Source: Deltaproteobacteria bacterium YD0425bin51 (GTDB lineage: Bacteria; Desulfobacterota; Desulfobacteria; Desulfobacterales; YD0425bin51). Taken from it: DNA of 64,000 nucleotides. Location: NCBI GenBank assembly GCA_002753225.1, contig PDZS01000001.1:124001-188000 (forward strand). Reading direction: 5' to 3'. Within the stretch, counting starts at the first letter, position 1. The number at the start of each line of letters is the position of its first letter. The translations under genes were made by a program, and so were the position numbers. The notes beneath the pieces are model-generated. The model had not been told where the DNA came from and did not search any database. It worked only from the letters and a program-made list of their open reading frames with translations. This document shows positions 26,872 through 36,608 of the stretch, in pieces.

Positions 26872-28377
26872 TTAATGGGCTTTATTTATGTTGTATGTTT
26901 CCCCCCATTTAATATAAATATTGCTTAATTTAGAGTAAATTTCTGGAGCGTTTGAATTATAGACCATTGCTAACCTTATTTCATTAATTTGTTCATTCTT
27001 AGATTTTAAATACATATAAAATTCTTCTGCTACATCTTTACATATTAATTTATATAATTTACCATTCTTTTTAGGGTTAGAATTATCTGTTGCAGAGAAG
27101 TAAATTTTATCATTCAAATGCATATATTTCCCTTTTCCCTGATTTTTTATTTCTTCAAGAGAGCTATTCGAATAAGATAGTTCTACTCCATTTTCATATA
27201 ATTTTAAGTTTGGCTTATTTATTGAAACAGGAAAGTTTTTAGGTAATCTGACTATATAACAAAAATTTCCTTCTTTACCTATAAAATCTACTTGTCTAAT
27301 ATCTACTTTAAAATAATTTGATATAGCTGTTTTGCCATCAATATAATTAGATGTTTTATTTTTTGGATGAAGAGTTAATTGCTCCCCTTTGAATATTTTT
27401 TTTAAATGTTCTTCATTAGTTATATGTTGAAATACTTCTTCTGCATAAACTTGTGTAACTAAATCGCCAGGATGTCCATTTGCTTTATTTGACCATAATT
27501 CTTTTAATTTATAACTATGGAGTCTTTTATATATGGCTGGATATAAATCAAGATAATCAATGTTGTTTTCTTTAAGTAATGGAATGATTTTATCATGTTT
27601 ATTTCTAAAATATTCTCTATAATTATTTGGAGTAAAAACGAATAGTAATTTTATACCCTTTGTATCACATGTTTTTTTAAGATAATTTAAAATCTTTTTA
27701 TACTCTTTTAAATTATCTTCTGTATATAGCTTCTCTTCCCAGTTTTCATAACCATAATCTTTATAAATTGTTTTTTCTAAAAACCTATTAATATATGAAC
27801 TTGTAAAATCAAATAAAGTAGGAAATGTTTTTTTTATAAAATTGAGTTTTGGTGATTCTTGCCAATGAAAATATTTTTGTTCAGAATTATTCAAATCAGT
27901 GTCATTAGTAACAAATCCAAGAATTAACATATCAATATCATATTTTTTCCCCTCATTTGAAAAAAATAATAACTCTCGGTAAGTATTCCATCCATTATAT
28001 CCCCAGCTTAATACTTCAATATTATCATATTTATCACATAGCATTTTTTCTAGCTTATGACTCCATATAACATCATAAGTTACCCCATCTCCCCATATAA
28101 ATGAATCTCCAAGAACTGCTATCCTTTTAAATCCTTGCTTTCTTTCTATTGATCTTGGAATATCATTAAAATGATAAATATTTTTCTCAGCAATAAGACA
28201 ATTATTATAATTAATTTTATTGTCCAATTCTTTATCTTTTTTAGGTATATATATTAATGAATCGTCTAATAATCCTTTCTTTAAAATAAATTCTAATAAA
28301 AATAATGTTAAAATGATTGATAATAAAATCATCATTAAATTAGATAAAATTTCTTTTAAAAGTTTGATTAACTGCAT
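26872..28377 (-). CDS. Membrane-anchored SGNH/GDSL hydrolase-like protein
   Basis: A 501-residue protein with one N-terminal membrane segment (~12-32) and an extracytoplasmic SGNH domain (~85-325). Block I is IAVLGDSFIWGDG (catalytic Ser ~92), with a block III-like FVTNDTD and a block V-like NGHPGD (His) preceding the family's final helix. Such domains in polysaccharide loci often esterify or de-esterify (O-acetylate) sugars. Residues ~330-500 form a second, mixed alpha/beta-looking region that I do not recognise. It overlaps the upstream methyltransferase by ten bases. Role in modifying the local polysaccharide is inferred from context. Confidence 0.75.
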   Translation of the reverse strand: MQLIKLLKEILSNLMMILLSIILTLFLLEFILKKGLLDDSLIYIPKKDKELDNKINYNNCLIAEKNIYHFNDIPRSIERKQGFKRIAVLGDSFIWGDGVTYDVIWSHKLEKMLCDKYDNIEVLSWGYNGWNTYRELLFFSNEGKKYDIDMLILGFVTNDTDLNNSEQKYFHWQESPKLNFIKKTFPTLFDFTSSYINRFLEKTIYKDYGYENWEEKLYTEDNLKEYKKILNYLKKTCDTKGIKLLFVFTPNNYREYFRNKHDKIIPLLKENNIDYLDLYPAIYKRLHSYKLKELWSNKANGHPGDLVTQVYAEEVFQHITNEEHLKKIFKGEQLTLHPKNKTSNYIDGKTAISNYFKVDIRQVDFIGKEGNFCYIVRLPKNFPVSINKPNLKLYENGVELSYSNSSLEEIKNQGKGKYMHLNDKIYFSATDNSNPKKNGKLYKLICKDVAEEFYMYLKSKNEQINEIRLAMVYNSNAPEIYSKLSNIYIKWGETYNINKAH

Positions 28378-28982
28378 TTCTTTTTAAGTATACCAAGAGT
28401 CTTTACCATTGGTAAAATTGTGTAAAGTCCAGATTTAATGGCTTTATTATAAACTTCATGAGGCGCTTGGCCTCCTTCTTCAGGCTTTTTAAATATATCA
28501 TGAATCAGAAGGTAGCCATTCTTCATTATATGCTTTGCCCAGCAGTCATAATCTGTAAAAGCAGCTTCAAAAGTATGCCCTCCGTCGATAAAAACAAGAC
28601 TAAGAGGCGTTTCCCACATTTGAGAAGCTGTTTTTGAACGGGATACAATAGGTATAACTGTATTCTCAAGCTGAAATAACTCAAGAGTTTTTCTAAAATG
28701 CCCCAGAGTGTTAATTTTCCCTTCTCTTTCATCAAAAAGTTCTGGGTCATAATACTCTTGACCAGGTTGCTGCTCTTCAGAGCCTCTATGATGATCTATA
28801 GAAAAAAGTATCCCATTATTTTCACTGCATCCAGTTCCAAGATAAATAGAAGATTTACCGCAGTAGCTTCCAATTTCAAGGCATGGACCAATTTTACTGG
28901 CTTCTTTGGCTATTTCATAAAGCTTCATTCCTTCTTCATGATCCAAAAAGCCTTTAATAGTTTTTATTAATGTAATGTTCAT
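28368..28982 (-). CDS. Class I SAM-dependent methyltransferase (Methyltransf_24 type)
   Basis: A 204-residue Rossmann methyltransferase. The SAM-binding motif is CLEIGSYCGKSSIYLG (~33-48), with an acidic SIDHHRG strand and LVFIDGGHTFEAAFTDYDCW (~130-149), the pattern of the Methyltransf_24 group common in sugar- and antibiotic-modifying clusters. Transcribed just after another methyltransferase (one-base gap) and overlapping the SGNH gene. A sugar O-methyltransferase is plausible from context but not shown. Confidence 0.82.
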   Translation of the reverse strand: MNITLIKTIKGFLDHEEGMKLYEIAKEASKIGPCLEIGSYCGKSSIYLGTGCSENNGILFSIDHHRGSEEQQPGQEYYDPELFDEREGKINTLGHFRKTLELFQLENTVIPIVSRSKTASQMWETPLSLVFIDGGHTFEAAFTDYDCWAKHIMKNGYLLIHDIFKKPEEGGQAPHEVYNKAIKSGLYTILPMVKTLGILKKKCS

Positions 28983-28983
28983 T

Positions 28984-29733
28984 TTAAGTCTTTCTAAATA
29001 AAATGTGTATCCAGTTAGGGTTTGTAGATATAAAATTAGCCTGAATTCTATTTAAATAAATTGCAAGCTTTGTTATTATTTTTTTAAGGGGATTAATTTT
29101 AATAGGGGCTTTCAGTTTATTGCCACAATAAATACAAGGTTCTTCTTGTAAATATGTTCCATATATATTTCCGCCTAGATCCATAAAAAAAGTGGAAATA
29201 AAATTTGTTTTTGAATTGTTTTCGGAAACGTATTCGATTTTTTCACAGGTTAGATTTTTAAACAAATTTTTGAGTATATTTTCATCAAATTTATTAATGT
29301 GCGCCCATTGCGGATTTTTTTTGCCGCAATTATAGCAAGTAGTTCTTCCCACTCGGGTGTCTTCTTTATAAGGGACACCAATAAGCAAAAATCTTTTGGT
29401 TACTCTCGTTAGTTCTTGGCATGCTTTTTCAAGAAAATTTGGTTGAATATGCTCTAAAACTTCAGCACATAAAACAACATCAAAGGAATTATCAGGAAAA
29501 TTAAGAGAAGTTATGTCCCCTTTCATACATGAAACTTTTTCATTTAAAATACAAGGCTCTTTTAAATCAATAGCAGTTACAAACTCAAAAAAACTAGTTA
29601 AAGCAATAGAAATATATCCGTCTCTAGCGCCAACGTCTAATATTGTAGCACCATTTTTAGGAAGCAAGTCCATGAGACTTTTAATTCTTTGCTGCTCTAT
29701 AGGATTTTCTCTATAAGTTTTTAAATTACTCAT
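28984..29733 (-). CDS. SAM-dependent methyltransferase with Cys pairs
   Basis: A ~249-residue class I methyltransferase. Motif I is ILDVGARDGYISIALT, with the post-strand CAEVLEHIQPNFLEKA typical of the Methyltransf_11/23 groups. Unusually, the C-terminal half has two CxxC pairs, CYNCG (~140) and CIYCG (~212), that could bind zinc. The frame opens with a TTG at 29742; the ATG at 29733, which overlaps the GNAT stop by eight bases, is the better start. Likely modifies a saccharide precursor, given its neighbours. Confidence 0.8.
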   Translation of the reverse strand: MSNLKTYRENPIEQQRIKSLMDLLPKNGATILDVGARDGYISIALTSFFEFVTAIDLKEPCILNEKVSCMKGDITSLNFPDNSFDVVLCAEVLEHIQPNFLEKACQELTRVTKRFLLIGVPYKEDTRVGRTTCYNCGKKNPQWAHINKFDENILKNLFKNLTCEKIEYVSENNSKTNFISTFFMDLGGNIYGTYLQEEPCIYCGNKLKAPIKINPLKKIITKLAIYLNRIQANFISTNPNWIHILFRKT

Positions 29734-30694
29734 TTCTATCAAAATATGTCCAATGAAGATTATTTGTACTAATTGGTAAATTGTGAAATAATTTCCTGCC
29801 TAGCATCTTAAATGAAGTATTGCTCCAAAAATATCCAGCTCTATAAAACGTCTTTGAATAAGGATGATTTTCATTAACACGAAATAATATTAAATCATTT
29901 TTGTTTTTTATTGCAATATGTTCAATAGTTGACAACAAAGAAAATAAAACAGATGGTGATTCAGAAAGTAAGTCATGAATGTTTAGGCAGTTGTCTTTTT
30001 CGGATATAATAATGTATCCCTTTGGCTCTTCATTAATATAAGCTATAAATAATTTATATAACATATCTGGATTTGAAATTCTCCAGTTCAGGTAAGAGAT
30101 ATCCCTTAAAGCAATAGTTTCAAAGTTTTTGCAGATATTGTTAAAAGATTGAGGAAAAATTCTTTTTTCTTTTACTTTAATTTTTGAAGAAATGCTTGGA
30201 AATGACAGTCTTGAAAATTTTGATAATATTAAATAGGGTAAAAACTGAAGTTTTTTAATTTTTATTACTTTCATCAGATATCTCTGCCTGCCCCATATTT
30301 CCCAATCTGCTTTTTTTGTAAAAGCTCTATATCCAATTTCTGAGGTCCAGCCATATACCCATACAATATTACTAAGCCGCATTTTTTCATATAGACTGCT
30401 TTGTAGGAGCTTAAATAATCCTTGCCCTTGGTAATCTGGGTCTGTTACTGTATCAAATGACTGAACACTCCAGAATTCTTTGCCATATGTAATGATTTTG
30501 CGAGGTCTATAGCCGTTAAAAGCAATAATTTTGTCATCTTTTTCAATTATCCATGCTAATGGGAAACTAAAATCATCTATTTTTTTGTACTTCCATATAA
30601 AATAGTTTTCATCTCCCATCCATGGCTTAAATACTCTGTTTAGAAGGGATATAACTTCAAGATTACGATCAAAATGATATGGTTTTATAATCAT
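29726..30694 (-). CDS. GNAT-family acetyltransferase-like protein
   Basis: A ~322-residue protein with a GNAT fold at the N-terminal half: VTDPDYQGQGLFKLLQSS carries the acetyl-CoA-binding V/I-x-x-x-x-Q-G-x-G pattern (~95-112). The C-terminal half (~185-320) resembles a second, degenerate GNAT unit, as in Eis-like or FemAB-like double proteins. The open frame reaches a TTG at 30721, but the ATG at 30694 is preferred. It overlaps the upstream deacetylase by 26 bases. N-acylation of an amino sugar is a reasonable guess from context. Confidence 0.78.
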   Translation of the reverse strand: MIIKPYHFDRNLEVISLLNRVFKPWMGDENYFIWKYKKIDDFSFPLAWIIEKDDKIIAFNGYRPRKIITYGKEFWSVQSFDTVTDPDYQGQGLFKLLQSSLYEKMRLSNIVWVYGWTSEIGYRAFTKKADWEIWGRQRYLMKVIKIKKLQFLPYLILSKFSRLSFPSISSKIKVKEKRIFPQSFNNICKNFETIALRDISYLNWRISNPDMLYKLFIAYINEEPKGYIIISEKDNCLNIHDLLSESPSVLFSLLSTIEHIAIKNKNDLILFRVNENHPYSKTFYRAGYFWSNTSFKMLGRKLFHNLPISTNNLHWTYFDRNE

Positions 30695-31631
30695 AGTTAA
30701 GATTTTTGGAAAATTTTGCAAATTCAGTTAAAGTAAGACTTTTAGCACCGCATTCTTTTATTAAAAAATTTATGATTTTAAATAATCTATTTATAAAATC
30801 TTCTACATCTTTTTTAGTAGAGTTATATGGAGATGCTCCGGGGAACAATTCGCTTGAGTGAAACATGATATTAAACACAGGAATTGATTCTTTGCAAATA
30901 ATATATTTAACAAGAGAGGACATTTCTTTGCAAGAATAAGTTGTTGGACGGAGCCATATTAAACGAGCAAGCTTAAGCTGGTAAAATAGTCCTTTAATTC
31001 TAGTCCAATCAGGAATATTAAAATAAATATTTTGAAAATAGTGAGGCAAAAACGTCACAAGACTTATTGTTATAGGTATTTCTATCAAATTAGTTGTTTT
31101 TATCCAAAAAGGTTCATAAGTATATTTCCTAAAGTTTGGCGCACCATAATAAGAATAGTCCATATGAGGAGCTATGCTTGAATCTGCTAAAAATTCCAAA
31201 TCATTTAGAATTGATATTGTTTCTGATGTAATTCCATATCTACCAGCCCTATAACTTGTTGGCGTAAATCCAAGACGATCTTTAAAGTAATTGTAATAAC
31301 CTGTTATCTTTTCTCTTTGAATTTCTTTGGAATAAAGATTTAAAACAGTTGCTTTTCCATAAAGCTCCTCAGGCATAATTGGTTCTGTATTCCAAGAATG
31401 AACATGCATCCCGATTTCGCAAATAAGAGTTTTAGACAATTTCTCAATTATTCTGCAAGTCTTATCATTTTTTAAAACAGGTTTGTCAACGAGATAAGTA
31501 GGACGAATTGAATGCCTATAAAACATTTCATTGATTTTAGGCAGGAATTCAATGTTTTTGACAGATAATTTTTTTTGAGGTTTCCATTCAGGCATATCCT
31601 CTTCAGTATCTATACTAACTAATATATACAT
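30669..31631 (-). CDS. Polysaccharide deacetylase-like protein
   Basis: A 320-residue NodB-like protein. Asp residues in LVSIDTEEDMPEW (~4-16) and the pair in GMHVHSW (~94-100) supply the expected metal ligands; SYRAGRYGIT matches the conserved Arg motif. It differs from the XrtA-type deacetylase at 22718-23533 and resembles the WalW-type group in polysaccharide clusters. It is the first gene of the minus-strand run 31631 to 26872 and is divergent from lpxC, with 56 bases between starts. Confidence 0.82.
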   Translation of the reverse strand: MYILVSIDTEEDMPEWKPQKKLSVKNIEFLPKINEMFYRHSIRPTYLVDKPVLKNDKTCRIIEKLSKTLICEIGMHVHSWNTEPIMPEELYGKATVLNLYSKEIQREKITGYYNYFKDRLGFTPTSYRAGRYGITSETISILNDLEFLADSSIAPHMDYSYYGAPNFRKYTYEPFWIKTTNLIEIPITISLVTFLPHYFQNIYFNIPDWTRIKGLFYQLKLARLIWLRPTTYSCKEMSSLVKYIICKESIPVFNIMFHSSELFPGASPYNSTKKDVEDFINRLFKIINFLIKECGAKSLTLTEFAKFSKNLNYDYKTISF

Positions 31632-31687
31632 ATGCTAATTCTTAATTTTATTTGTTTTTGGTTAAAGATATGTTATAACTTCATTAT

Positions 31688-32548
31688 ATGATTAATTTTA
31701 AACAAATAACAATTGCAAAACCAATATCATGTTCAGGAGTTGGCATTCATTCTGGTAAAAAAGTTAATTTAAAAATGTTGCCAGCTCCTGTAAATCATGG
31801 AATAAGGTTTATGCGTGCGGATCTACCGGATAAACCTTGCATTTCAGCACATTTTAATAGAGTGGTAGACACGAGCCTTGCAACTGTGATAGGTAACAAT
31901 GGAGCAATTGTCTCAACAATAGAGCATTTGATGGCTAGTTTCTCAGGATTGTTGATTGATAATGTTTTAGTTGAACTAGATAGCTATGAAGTGCCAATAA
32001 TGGATGGCAGCGCTTCTGTTTTTACATCTTTAATAAAATCTGCTGGAATACAAGAGCAGGACAGCCCTAAACAGTTTTTTGTGATTAAAGAGCCAATAGA
32101 GATAGCGCAAGATGGGAAATCAGTCGGAATATATCCAGCAGATACCTTTAAAATAAGTTATAGTATTGAATATGACCATCCATTAATTGGCTTACAATCT
32201 TTTTCAATAGATATATGGAAAGATGATTTTGAAGAAAAAATAGCAAAAGCAAGAACTTTTGGTTTTATACAAGAGATAGAATATATGAAGCGATATGGTT
32301 TCGCAAAGGGCGGATCTCTCGACAATGTAATCGTTATTGATAAAGACAATATCTTAAACAAAGATGGATTGCGTTATCATGATGAATTTATCCGCCATAA
32401 AATATTAGACTGTATTGGCGATTTCTCTCTTTTGGGTATGCCAATAATTGGTCACATAAAGCTTATAAAATCTGGCCATGCCTTTAATCATGCTTTTCTG
32501 TGTGAGTTTTTTGCCAAAAAAAAATGTTGGGAAACTAAAACATTGTGA
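31688..32548 (+). CDS. lpxC: UDP-3-O-acyl-N-acetylglucosamine deacetylase
   Basis: LpxC is the zinc deacetylase that commits UDP-GlcNAc derivatives to lipid A. The 286-residue protein shows the expected ligands: His in VSTIEHLMAS (~80) and HxxxD in IRHKILDCIGD (~235-245), with the later GHAFNHAF catalytic His. A little shorter than the ~305-residue E. coli enzyme at the C-terminus. Its presence shows an LPS-type outer membrane. It overlaps DUF4390 by four bases (GTGA), linking lipid A synthesis with the ntrYX-like genes. Confidence 0.96.
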   Translation: MINFKQITIAKPISCSGVGIHSGKKVNLKMLPAPVNHGIRFMRADLPDKPCISAHFNRVVDTSLATVIGNNGAIVSTIEHLMASFSGLLIDNVLVELDSYEVPIMDGSASVFTSLIKSAGIQEQDSPKQFFVIKEPIEIAQDGKSVGIYPADTFKISYSIEYDHPLIGLQSFSIDIWKDDFEEKIAKARTFGFIQEIEYMKRYGFAKGGSLDNVIVIDKDNILNKDGLRYHDEFIRHKILDCIGDFSLLGMPIIGHIKLIKSGHAFNHAFLCEFFAKKKCWETKTL

Positions 32549-33105
32549 TTCCATCCATCAAAAAATTTTTTTTAATCTCTATAATTATTTTTTCATATAC
32601 TTTCACATTTGCTCAAGACGCTAAACTAACCAATATAATTGTTACAAATACAGCAGATGATCTCCTTATTTATCTTAATGTGGAAGGCGCTTTTAAAGAT
32701 GAAATGGAAAAAGCTATTTTGAGCGGAGTTAGCGCAACATTTTCCTTTTTAATTAAATTAGATAGAATCCGATCATTTTTCCCAGATAAAGAAGTTGTTG
32801 ACATAAAAGTGAGCCATGCCATTAAATACAATTCATTAAAAAAGGAGTTTATAGTAACAAGATCATGGGAAAATAATAAGCCATTTATTACAAGTTCATT
32901 TAAAGATGCCCAAAAGTTTATATCTGAAATTAATGGGTTAAGAATTGTTCCTGTCTATATGTTAGAAAAAGGGAGGCAATATCAAATAAGCGTCAAAGCT
33001 GAATTAAGTAAGGTAAAACTCCCTCTTTATCTGCATTACATATTTTTTTTCGTTTCTCTATGGGATTTTGAAACAGATTGGTACACTATTGATTTTGTAT
33101 ATTAA
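32545..33105 (+). CDS. DUF4390-like exported protein
   Basis: A 186-residue protein with a signal peptide (~1-23, ending TFAQD) and a beta-rich mature part that ends with a Trp/Phe-rich segment, LWDFETDWYTIDFVY. The pattern and the position directly ahead of ntrY fit DUF4390, a family of unknown function often linked to NtrY kinases in Desulfobacterota and Proteobacteria. A role in sensing for the kinase is inferred. GTG start overlaps the lpxC stop; the stop shares a base with the ntrY ATG. Confidence 0.8.
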   Translation: MIPSIKKFFLISIIIFSYTFTFAQDAKLTNIIVTNTADDLLIYLNVEGAFKDEMEKAILSGVSATFSFLIKLDRIRSFFPDKEVVDIKVSHAIKYNSLKKEFIVTRSWENNKPFITSSFKDAQKFISEINGLRIVPVYMLEKGRQYQISVKAELSKVKLPLYLHYIFFFVSLWDFETDWYTIDFVY

Positions 33106-35324
33106 TGAATAAAAAAAAAAGTAGATTACCAGAAGCAGAACATAGGAGAAGGAAACGAGAACTTTTTATTATTGGTGCAATAGCAGTTCTTATACCTTCA
33201 CTCGCATTTATAGGATCCAGAATAATCCAAGTAGGCGCAAGCCTTCCAATATCTAACACTGTACTTCTTTTTATACTAATAAATATAAATCTTTTGCTTT
33301 TAATCCTGATGATATTTTTAATTTTTAGAAATATCGTGAAACTTCTTTATGATCGTAAAGCAAAGGTCATGGGAGCAAAACTCAGGACAAAACTGGTACT
33401 ATCGTTTATTACACTTACATTCTTACCAACAATTATATTGTTCTTATTTTCTCTGCATTTCATTGCAACTAGCATTGAATTTTGGTTTAATGTTCCAATA
33501 GAGCAGTCACTTGATAACTCACTTAAAGTTGGAAGGAGTATGTATAAGTACATTGAAGACAATAATATTTTTTTCCTTAAAAAGATAAGCAGCCAGATTA
33601 AGACAAGGAAATTACTTGCCCAAGATAGATTAAAAGACCTTTTGAGATATATTCAGATTGTTCAAAAAGATTTTAATAATCATGCAATTGAAGTCTATGA
33701 TAATAATTTAAACCGTGCAGCTTTTACAATATCGCAAGATGTTCAAAACTTGGAACTAAATTTGATCCAGAAAGATTATATAAAAAAAGAAATAGATACA
33801 AAAGGATCTTTGACTATTTCTGAAAACATTGATAATGGTGAACTTTTAAGAAGTATATCCTATATCCCTTTTGGGGTTCCTAAAAACGAATCGGAAGGAT
33901 TTTTAGTCATAACATTCTGGATTTCTCAAAAGTTTTCAGAGGATATTGAATCTATTTCAAAAGGTGTCGAAGGTTATCAACAGATTAAGCTTTTAAAAAA
34001 ACCGATTCAGCGCACTTACTATATCACTCTCTCAATTGTTGCTCTGTTAGTACTATTTTGCGCTATTTGGTTTGGGTTTTATATATCAAAATTAATCACC
34101 ATCCCTATTATAGAATTATCAAATGGCATAAAAAGAGTTGCAGAAGGAGATTTAGGTGTAAATATTAATGTCGTAACAGACGATGAAATTGGGACACTAG
34201 TCTCTTCATTTAATAAAATGACAAAAGATTTAAGGTATGGTAGAGAACAATTAGAACTATCTGCAAAAATGCTTAAAGAACAAAACATAGAACTTGAGCA
34301 TAAACAACAATATATGGAAATTGTCCTTAAAAATGTTTCAGCAGGTGTAATCTCCATAGATTCTAACGGCTTTGTAAGTACCATTAATAAAGCTGCTGAA
34401 AAAATGTTGAACATTAAAGCAGAAGTTGTCTTAAATAAAATCTATAAAAATATATTGGCAGCACAACATCTTGATTTAGCTAAAGAAATATATGACAAAG
34501 TATCCTCAGATTATAAGGAAACCCTTGAGCTTCCTTTAAAATTAACCATAAATGGAAGATCGAGAAGTTTTATGGTTCATATAAATGCTCTCCAAAATGA
34601 AAGTTGTGTTTACATGGGAATGGTTATGGTGTTTGATGATCTGACCGAGCTTGAAAAAGCTCAGCGCATGGCTGCATGGCGTGAAGTAGCAAGAAGAGTA
34701 GCTCATGAAGTAAAAAATCCACTGACTCCAATAAAGCTTTCAGCTCAAAGACTCCAGCGGAAATATTCTGAACAGATTCAAGATCCTATTTTTGACGAAT
34801 GTACAAATACTATAGTTGATCATGTTGATCTAATTAAAAATTTAGTAAACGAATTTTCAACTTTTGCAAGATTTCCAGCAGTAACATTATCGCCATCTGC
34901 AATTATGCCTGTTATTTTTGAAACAGTAGCTCTTTATAAAGAAGGATATGAAAATATAAAATTTGAGGTAAACGCTACATCTGATATCCCTATTTTAAAT
35001 ATTGACAAACTGCAGATAAAAAGGGCAATGATAAATATAGTTGATAACGCAGTTGCTGCAATAAAAGATCAAGGAAGCATAATAATTACTTTAACCCATG
35101 AAATAGATTTAAAGCAGGTTAAAATAGAGGTGGCTGATAACGGTATATCTATTTCAGATGAAGATAAGGCGAAATTGTTTGAGCCTTACTTTTCCACGAA
35201 AAAATCTGGTATGGGGCTTGGGCTTAGTATTGTAAGCACTATTATTGCTGAACATAATGGAAGCATAAAAGTTATGGATAACATTCCTCAAGGAGCAAAA
35301 TTTATTATTGAGCTACCTGTATAA
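33105..35324 (+). CDS. ntrY: NtrY-type membrane sensor histidine kinase
   Basis: A 739-residue kinase. Three membrane helices lie in ~19-120, then a periplasmic-side region, another helix (~305-327), HAMP (~328-380), a PAS domain (~400-510; VSAGVISIDSNGFV), HisKA with phosphoacceptor His534 in RRVAHEVKNPLTPIKLSAQRL, and a HATPase_c domain (NIVDNAVAAI; GMGLGLSIV). This is the NtrY layout. It phosphorylates an NtrX partner, here encoded 12 bases downstream. The partner is degenerate, so output may differ from the classical nitrogen/redox/envelope role. Confidence 0.93.
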   Translation: MNKKKSRLPEAEHRRRKRELFIIGAIAVLIPSLAFIGSRIIQVGASLPISNTVLLFILININLLLLILMIFLIFRNIVKLLYDRKAKVMGAKLRTKLVLSFITLTFLPTIILFLFSLHFIATSIEFWFNVPIEQSLDNSLKVGRSMYKYIEDNNIFFLKKISSQIKTRKLLAQDRLKDLLRYIQIVQKDFNNHAIEVYDNNLNRAAFTISQDVQNLELNLIQKDYIKKEIDTKGSLTISENIDNGELLRSISYIPFGVPKNESEGFLVITFWISQKFSEDIESISKGVEGYQQIKLLKKPIQRTYYITLSIVALLVLFCAIWFGFYISKLITIPIIELSNGIKRVAEGDLGVNINVVTDDEIGTLVSSFNKMTKDLRYGREQLELSAKMLKEQNIELEHKQQYMEIVLKNVSAGVISIDSNGFVSTINKAAEKMLNIKAEVVLNKIYKNILAAQHLDLAKEIYDKVSSDYKETLELPLKLTINGRSRSFMVHINALQNESCVYMGMVMVFDDLTELEKAQRMAAWREVARRVAHEVKNPLTPIKLSAQRLQRKYSEQIQDPIFDECTNTIVDHVDLIKNLVNEFSTFARFPAVTLSPSAIMPVIFETVALYKEGYENIKFEVNATSDIPILNIDKLQIKRAMINIVDNAVAAIKDQGSIIITLTHEIDLKQVKIEVADNGISISDEDKAKLFEPYFSTKKSGMGLGLSIVSTIIAEHNGSIKVMDNIPQGAKFIIELPV

Positions 35325-35336
35325 AGGAGAATATCT

Positions 35337-36608
35337 ATGTTCCCTTCAATTTTAATAGTTGATGATGAGCCTTCTATACTTAATTCATTATCTGGAATCC
35401 TTTCAGATGAAGGTTTTGACGTTATAACTAGTTCAAATGGATATGACGCATTAAAAATTATAGAAGCCGAATCCCCGGATTTAGTCCTGCTTGATATATG
35501 GATGCCAGGGATGGATGGAATTGAAACGCTAAAAGAGATTAAAAAAAATAACCCAAACATTCAAGTTATTATGATAACAGGACATGGAACAATTGAAACC
35601 GCTGTTTTATCGACAAAGCTTGGAGCTTACGATTTCATTGAAAAACCATTATCTATTGATAAGGTAATAGTTTCAATAAATAATGCTCTAAATTTTAGAC
35701 GGCTTGAAGAAGAAAATAAATACTTAAAGAAAAAATCTTTTGATAAATACTCAATAAATGGAAGATCTCAAGCTATTTGTGAACTTAAAAAGCAAGTTGA
35801 GCTTGTAGCGCCTAAAGATACAGGGATACTTATAAAAGGAGAAAACGGTACTGGAAAAGAGCTAGTTGCCAGAACTATTCATAATTTTGGTCCGAGAGCT
35901 GATTATGCTTTTATCGATGTACCTTGTGCAGCTATTCCTGAAGAATTGGTTGAAAGTGAACTCCTAGGTCATGAGAAAGGAGCTTTTCCAGGAGCCACAA
36001 ATAGGAAAAGAGGGAAATTTGAACTTGCAAACAATGGGACCATTTTTTTGGATGAAATTGGAGATATGAGCTTAAAAAATCAGGGAAAAATTTTAAGGCT
36101 TCTTCAAGAAAAGAAATTTCAGCGTATAGGCGGGAATAGAATCTTAAATATAAATGTAAGGGTTATAGCATCAACAAATAAAGATATTGAAAAAGAAATT
36201 GAAAAAGGTAATTTTAGAGAAGACCTTTTCTACAGGCTAAATGTATTTCCAATTGAAGTGCCTCCATTAAGATCACGTCTTGACGATATACCAATTTTAG
36301 TTGATTCTTTTTTAAATGAATTTGCAAGACTTTCACACAGCAAAAAGAAAGCTATTACAAAAGAAGCGCTTGATTTATTCATGTGCTATATGTGGCCAGG
36401 AAATGTCAGAGAGCTTAAAAATTTAGTGGAAAGACTCGTCATAATGGCTCAAGGAGAAACCATAGATGCTTCAGTAATACCGTTTCCTTATAATCCTTAT
36501 CTCACAGAGGAAAAAGAAGCAGTAGAAATGGACCTTTTCTCCTTAGATTATTTGAAAGAAGCAAAAAAAATATTTGAAAATAAAATCAAAAAGAAACTAT
36601 TTTCTTAA
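35337..36608 (+). CDS. NtrX-like response regulator lacking the DNA-binding domain and GAFTGA
   Basis: A 423-residue protein: receiver domain (~1-120; Asp53 in VLLDIWMPG), then the sigma-54 AAA+ domain with Walker A GENGTGKE (~168-175), Walker B GTIFLDEIGD (~234-243) and R-finger region. Two departures stand out. The sigma-54-contact loop reads GAFPGA (215-220; codons 35979-35996), not GAFTGA. The protein stops after SLDYLKEAKKIFENK, just where the Fis-type helix-turn-helix should start, and rsmD begins at the next base. So ATP hydrolysis may remain but DNA binding and sigma-54 activation look lost. Partner of the ntrY kinase upstream. Confidence 0.88.
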   Translation: MFPSILIVDDEPSILNSLSGILSDEGFDVITSSNGYDALKIIEAESPDLVLLDIWMPGMDGIETLKEIKKNNPNIQVIMITGHGTIETAVLSTKLGAYDFIEKPLSIDKVIVSINNALNFRRLEEENKYLKKKSFDKYSINGRSQAICELKKQVELVAPKDTGILIKGENGTGKELVARTIHNFGPRADYAFIDVPCAAIPEELVESELLGHEKGAFPGATNRKRGKFELANNGTIFLDEIGDMSLKNQGKILRLLQEKKFQRIGGNRILNINVRVIASTNKDIEKEIEKGNFREDLFYRLNVFPIEVPPLRSRLDDIPILVDSFLNEFARLSHSKKKAITKEALDLFMCYMWPGNVRELKNLVERLVIMAQGETIDASVIPFPYNPYLTEEKEAVEMDLFSLDYLKEAKKIFENKIKKKLFS

